Assembly (NCBI RefSeq): GCF_943371865.1
Contig: NZ_CALRWL010000011.1
Coordinates: forward strand, 1 to 64,000
Direction of reading: 5' to 3'
DNA: 64,000 bases
DNA from: Azorhizobium sp943371865
GTDB taxonomy: Bacteria; Pseudomonadota; Alphaproteobacteria; Rhizobiales; Xanthobacteraceae
Both the position numbers and the translations under genes were made by a program. The notes beneath the pieces were generated by a model. It saw only the letters and a list, made by a program, of their open reading frames with translations. It was not told where the DNA came from and ran no database searches. Each line of letters opens with the position of its first letter. The first letter of the stretch is position 1. This document shows positions 61,425 to 64,000 of the stretch, piece by piece.

Positions 61425-62728
61425 GCCGCCACCGCCGCCGGCAGGATCGGCGAGTCCGCGTCGAAGCGGCGGCCGGCGCGCAGGCAGAAGGCCGGGCGCA
61501 ACAGGCGCTCGGCCACCACGCGGGTGTCCTCATTGTCGCGCAGCAGGAAGCGGCCGCGATCATCGTGCAGCACCGAGATGTCGGCGGCAAAGCCGGGGGT
61601 CAGGGCGCCGATGCGGTCGGTCAGGCCCAGCATCTTGGCCGGGTTTGAGGTGACCATGGGCACCACCTGTTCCAGCGGCAGGCCCAGCGCCAGCATGGAG
61701 CTCATGGCCTGGGTCAGGCTGAAGCGGGCCTGGCCCTTGAAGGGGTGGTTCTCGTCGTCATAGTGCTCCGGCGGGGTGCCGGCGGGCGGGGGCACTTCGG
61801 TGTTGTAGCCGTGCATGTCGGCGCCCAAGGTGTGCGGCACCACGCCCGCCGCCAGCGCCTTCTTGGCCAGGCGATAGGAGAAGTGGCTGCCGTGGCCCAC
61901 ATCCACCTTCAGGCCGCGATCCAGCGCCCGCTGGATGATGTGGTGCACCTCGCCCTGCTGGTTCACGAAGCCGCCCGGATGGCGGGTAAAGGGATGGGCG
62001 AGCACGTCGCCTTCCTTCAGCAGCGGGATCACCCGCTCAATAATGGTGTCGGCGTCTTCGCCATTGGCGCCGCTTTCCGGCAGGCCCCACAGGGTGCCGA
62101 AATGCACATAGAGCGGCAGATTGGTCTGGCGGCCGATCTCGGCGGCCATCTCCATCACCTTGATGCCCCAGCGGGCAAAACCGCCGATCTCCGCATGGCC
62201 CTTGATGCCGCGCACCAGATCCTTGTTGGCATTGGCCGCGCGCACGGTGGCGTCGATGTCCACCCCGTCCGGGCTGTAGAGATTGGGATAGAAATGCCCT
62301 TCCAGCCCGCCCACCAGATACGCGGAGAGGAAGGCATAGATGCGGGTCTCGGCGGGCTCGGCGATGAAGTGCCGGAAGCCCGGCAGGGTCATGCAGGAGG
62401 GGCCGCCCTGGTCCACCACGGTGGTGACGCCGGAGCGCACGCCCACCATGTCCGGGTTCAGGCCGAAGCGGCCGGTGACATATTGATAGACGTGGCCATG
62501 GGTATCGATCATGCCCGGCAGCACCAGCTTGCCGGAGACATCGATCACCTCGGCGGCGCTGGAGGGCAGAATGGTTTCAGCCACCGCTGCGATGCGGCCG
62601 TCGCGCACCGCCACGTCGTACAGGCCGTCGATGCCCGAGGTTGGGCAGATCACCCGCCCGCCGCGCAGCAGCAGGTCATATCCCAATGCGTGGATGCCGG
62701 CTGCCTCGGTTCCGGTTACGTCGGTCAT
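61421..62728 (-). CDS. amidohydrolase/deacetylase family metallohydrolase (COG3964-like)
   Basis: A 435-residue TIM-barrel amidohydrolase. The metal motif is VLPGMIDTHGHVYQYVTGRF (HxH), the bridging-lysine region GIKGHAEIGGFARWGIKVME, further ligands lie in NLPLYVHFG and VLAHPFTRH, and the late aspartate in PHTLGADMHGYNTE. It cleaves cyclic or acyclic C-N bonds; members are linked to amide or imide degradation but few have known substrates. It is the first gene of the long minus-strand unit, facing marR across a 136-bp promoter region with two dyads. AGGAGG precedes ATG 62728. Confidence 0.85.
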   Translation of the reverse strand: MTDVTGTEAAGIHALGYDLLLRGGRVICPTSGIDGLYDVAVRDGRIAAVAETILPSSAAEVIDVSGKLVLPGMIDTHGHVYQYVTGRFGLNPDMVGVRSGVTTVVDQGGPSCMTLPGFRHFIAEPAETRIYAFLSAYLVGGLEGHFYPNLYSPDGVDIDATVRAANANKDLVRGIKGHAEIGGFARWGIKVMEMAAEIGRQTNLPLYVHFGTLWGLPESGANGEDADTIIERVIPLLKEGDVLAHPFTRHPGGFVNQQGEVHHIIQRALDRGLKVDVGHGSHFSYRLAKKALAAGVVPHTLGADMHGYNTEVPPPAGTPPEHYDDENHPFKGQARFSLTQAMSSMLALGLPLEQVVPMVTSNPAKMLGLTDRIGALTPGFAADISVLHDDRGRFLLRDNEDTRVVAERLLRPAFCLRAGRRFDADSPILPAAVAA

Positions 62729-62789
62729 GGGGTCGTGCCTCCTGTTATGCGCTTGGTGAGGCCTTCGATGGACGACGGCCTCGAAAAAG

Positions 62790-62826
62790 CGAAGCATGCT
62801 TCGTATTTGCCTCCTTGCATGAGGCA
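62790..62826. promoter_or_regulatory. two dyads, probable MarR operator
   Basis: CGAAGCATGCTTCG (62790-62803) is a perfect 14-bp palindrome. TGCCTC (62808-62813) / GAGGCA (62821-62826) is a second, spaced dyad. They lie in the 136-bp gap between divergent amidohydrolase and marR starts, the usual place for a MarR operator controlling both directions. The regulator-operator link is inferred. Confidence 0.6.
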
Positions 62827-62864
62827 TGCCAGGAATGGTGGCAGGACGATCGGACGAGGACGCG

Positions 62865-63419
62865 ATGGCAATCGGCAGAGGCGAGAAAACCGCGACCACC
62901 GGCCCGAACACGGCCGCGGACCAGCCGGCGGCCCCCGGTGATGACGCGTTGGCATTGCTGCATCCCTGGCCGCTGGAGGATCGCCCGGGCTTCCTCATCC
63001 GCCGGCTGCACCAGATCCATGTGGCGCTGTTCGCGGAGATCTGCGCCGCCCACAAGGTGACGCCGCTGCAATACAGCCTGCTCTCGGCCCTGTGCGCCTG
63101 CGACAGCGCCGACCAGACCACGCTGGCCGCCATGGTGGCGCTGGACCGCACCACCACCACCGGCGCCTTGAAACGGCTGGAGGCGCGCGGGCTGGTGCAG
63201 CGGGGCAAATCGGCAGAGGACCGGCGCTCGCACCGCTGCCGGCTCACCGTCGCCGGCCGCGCCCTGCATGGCGCCATGGAGGCCGACGCCCGCCGCGCCC
63301 ACGCGCAAACCCTGGCGCCGCTGGGGGTGGAGGACGGCGCGGCGCTGGTGGCGCTGCTGAAGCGGGTGGTGGCGGCTTTCGGCGACCGGGGCGAGCCGCC
63401 GACGCTGCCCGCATTCTAG
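62865..63419 (+). CDS. MarR-family transcriptional regulator
   Basis: A 184-residue winged-helix protein. FLIRRLHQIHVALFAEICAA, VTPLQYSLLSALCACDSADQ, TLAAMVALDRTTTTGALKRL (recognition helix) and the wing GLVQRGKSAEDRRSHRCRLT are classical MarR features. MarR proteins usually repress a divergent catabolic operon until a phenolic or aromatic ligand binds. The start at 62865 has GAGGA upstream; the ATG at 62826 overlaps one of the operator dyads and is less likely. Confidence 0.9.
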   Translation: MAIGRGEKTATTGPNTAADQPAAPGDDALALLHPWPLEDRPGFLIRRLHQIHVALFAEICAAHKVTPLQYSLLSALCACDSADQTTLAAMVALDRTTTTGALKRLEARGLVQRGKSAEDRRSHRCRLTVAGRALHGAMEADARRAHAQTLAPLGVEDGAALVALLKRVVAAFGDRGEPPTLPAF

Positions 63420-63434
63420 GCGATCGCCTTAGAA

Positions 63435-63448
63435 TTGATCCAAATCAA
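63435..63448 (+). promoter_or_regulatory. perfect FNR/FixK box
   Basis: TTGAT-CCAA-ATCAA matches the FNR/FixK consensus TTGAT-N4-ATCAA at all ten specified positions. It lies 207 bp before the cupin start and 15 bp after the marR stop. It probably activates the plus-strand cupin gene at low oxygen. A leader of more than 100 bases would then be expected. Confidence 0.75.
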
Positions 63449-63654
63449 GGACAAATATCGGGCGGCGGCACTGTAGCGTCACCCGCGCACACGTGACGTA
63501 ACGGCATCGACACTGTGCTACCGCCCAGGGTGATCGCCTTTGCGATCAGCGCCGGACGCATGCCCCAGGCCTGTCTGGCGCAAGCTCCGGGCGCCAAGGT
63601 GCCGCCGATCGTATTCACGCCGCGCGGTACCGCGGCGGCTCGGGAGTTTTGGTC

Positions 63655-64000
63655 TTGACGTCTTCCCTCTGGCACTCCGGTGGCACCGAGGCGCCCATTA
63701 TCGTTCCTGAAATGGGCATGGAACTGCGGATCCGGCTGCCGCCGCCTTTGTCCGACGGGGCGATTACGGTGGTGGACTCCATCTGCGCCCCCGGCTTCGG
63801 CCCGCCATTGCACCGCTTCCGAGAAGCCAAAGTGCTGCGCATCCTGTCCGGCCGCTTTCTGTTCGCGGTTGATGACACGCGATTTTACGCCAAAGCCGGC
63901 GACGTGGTGCATGTGCCCCGCCGGGCCACCAGCGCCTATCTCAACGTCGGGTCCGACCCCGCCATGCTGAGCACCATGTATGTGCCAGGCATGGATGCCA
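63655..64000 (+). CDS. cupin-domain protein (partial, runs off the window)
   Basis: An open frame starts with TTG at 63655 (GGGAG eight bases upstream) and continues to the window edge without a stop. The visible 115 residues contain a single cupin: ICAPGFGPPLHRFREAKVLR is motif 1 (histidine and glutamate ligand region) and AGDVVHVPRRATSAYLNVG is motif 2. ATG 63712 is an alternative start. Cupins of this size include sensor and small-metabolite enzymes; nothing more can be said. A perfect FNR/FixK box upstream suggests regulation by oxygen. Confidence 0.75.
   Translation, partial: MTSSLWHSGGTEAPIIVPEMGMELRIRLPPPLSDGAITVVDSICAPGFGPPLHRFREAKVLRILSGRFLFAVDDTRFYAKAGDVVHVPRRATSAYLNVGSDPAMLSTMYVPGMDA

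Overview
The window is a G+C-rich chromosomal segment (about two-thirds G+C by eye) of an alphaproteobacterium, most likely a member of the Hyphomicrobiales (Rhizobiales), possibly Xanthobacteraceae. This is inferred from gene content (sdhCDAB order, BioMNY biotin ECF transporter, ethylmalonyl-CoA pathway enzymes, rhizobial-type outer-membrane beta-barrels, CIO-type cytochrome bd, FixK/FNR-type boxes). No 16S rRNA is present, so the genus is not proven.

Region 1 (1-3.4 kb) is the end of a prophage or prophage remnant. P2-like tail genes (end of a tape measure, gpU, gpX, gpD) are followed by a Mu-like com-mom DNA-modification cassette with a visible translational-control hairpin. A cluster of 22-bp repeats and a tRNA-Arg(CCU) gene follow, and the tRNA is a likely integration point.

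Region 2 (3.5-16.4 kb) is core genome: exported nuclease-like protein, M48 lipoprotein peptidase, ribosomal protein S1 (rpsA), SppA, IHF-beta, LapA-like protein, the sulfate permease pair cysT/cysW without cysA or a binding protein, aspartate-semialdehyde dehydrogenase, an acetyl/succinyl-CoA transferase and an outer-membrane beta-barrel.

Region 3 (16.5-31.7 kb) is central carbon and membrane metabolism: DUF429 protein, malyl-CoA thioesterase-like CitE homologue, a DJ-1/DUF1737 fusion, CDF metal transporter, mesaconyl-CoA hydratase (mch), an OxlT-type MFS carrier, esterase, OmpW (with a FNR-like box), the complete sdhCDAB operon, an H1-like Lys/Ala/Pro protein and a LMW-phosphatase homologue with a broken P-loop.

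Region 4 (31.7-51.1 kb) holds a sugar-acid catabolic operon (IlvD/Edd dehydratase, GNAT, SDR, DenD-like dehydrogenase), LtrA, the iron-linked pair PiuC/Fiu, the bioMNY operon, a CHAD protein, NadX, a DUF4142 protein, oxalate decarboxylase and cydAB plus a tiny DUF2474 subunit.

Region 5 (51.1-64 kb) is the most unusual part. On the minus strand, genes from 62.7 down to 51.1 kb are closely packed and encode a COG3964-type amidohydrolase, an arylformamidase-like hydrolase, a three-gene molybdenum hydroxylase whose [2Fe-2S] subunit is fused to a CoxG domain, and a complete branched-chain-amino-acid-type ABC importer. A divergent MarR regulator with two dyads in the shared promoter region sits at the head. 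The layout reads as an inducible uptake-and-oxidation system for an unidentified, probably N-containing small molecule. The window ends in a partial cupin gene preceded by a perfect FNR/FixK box.
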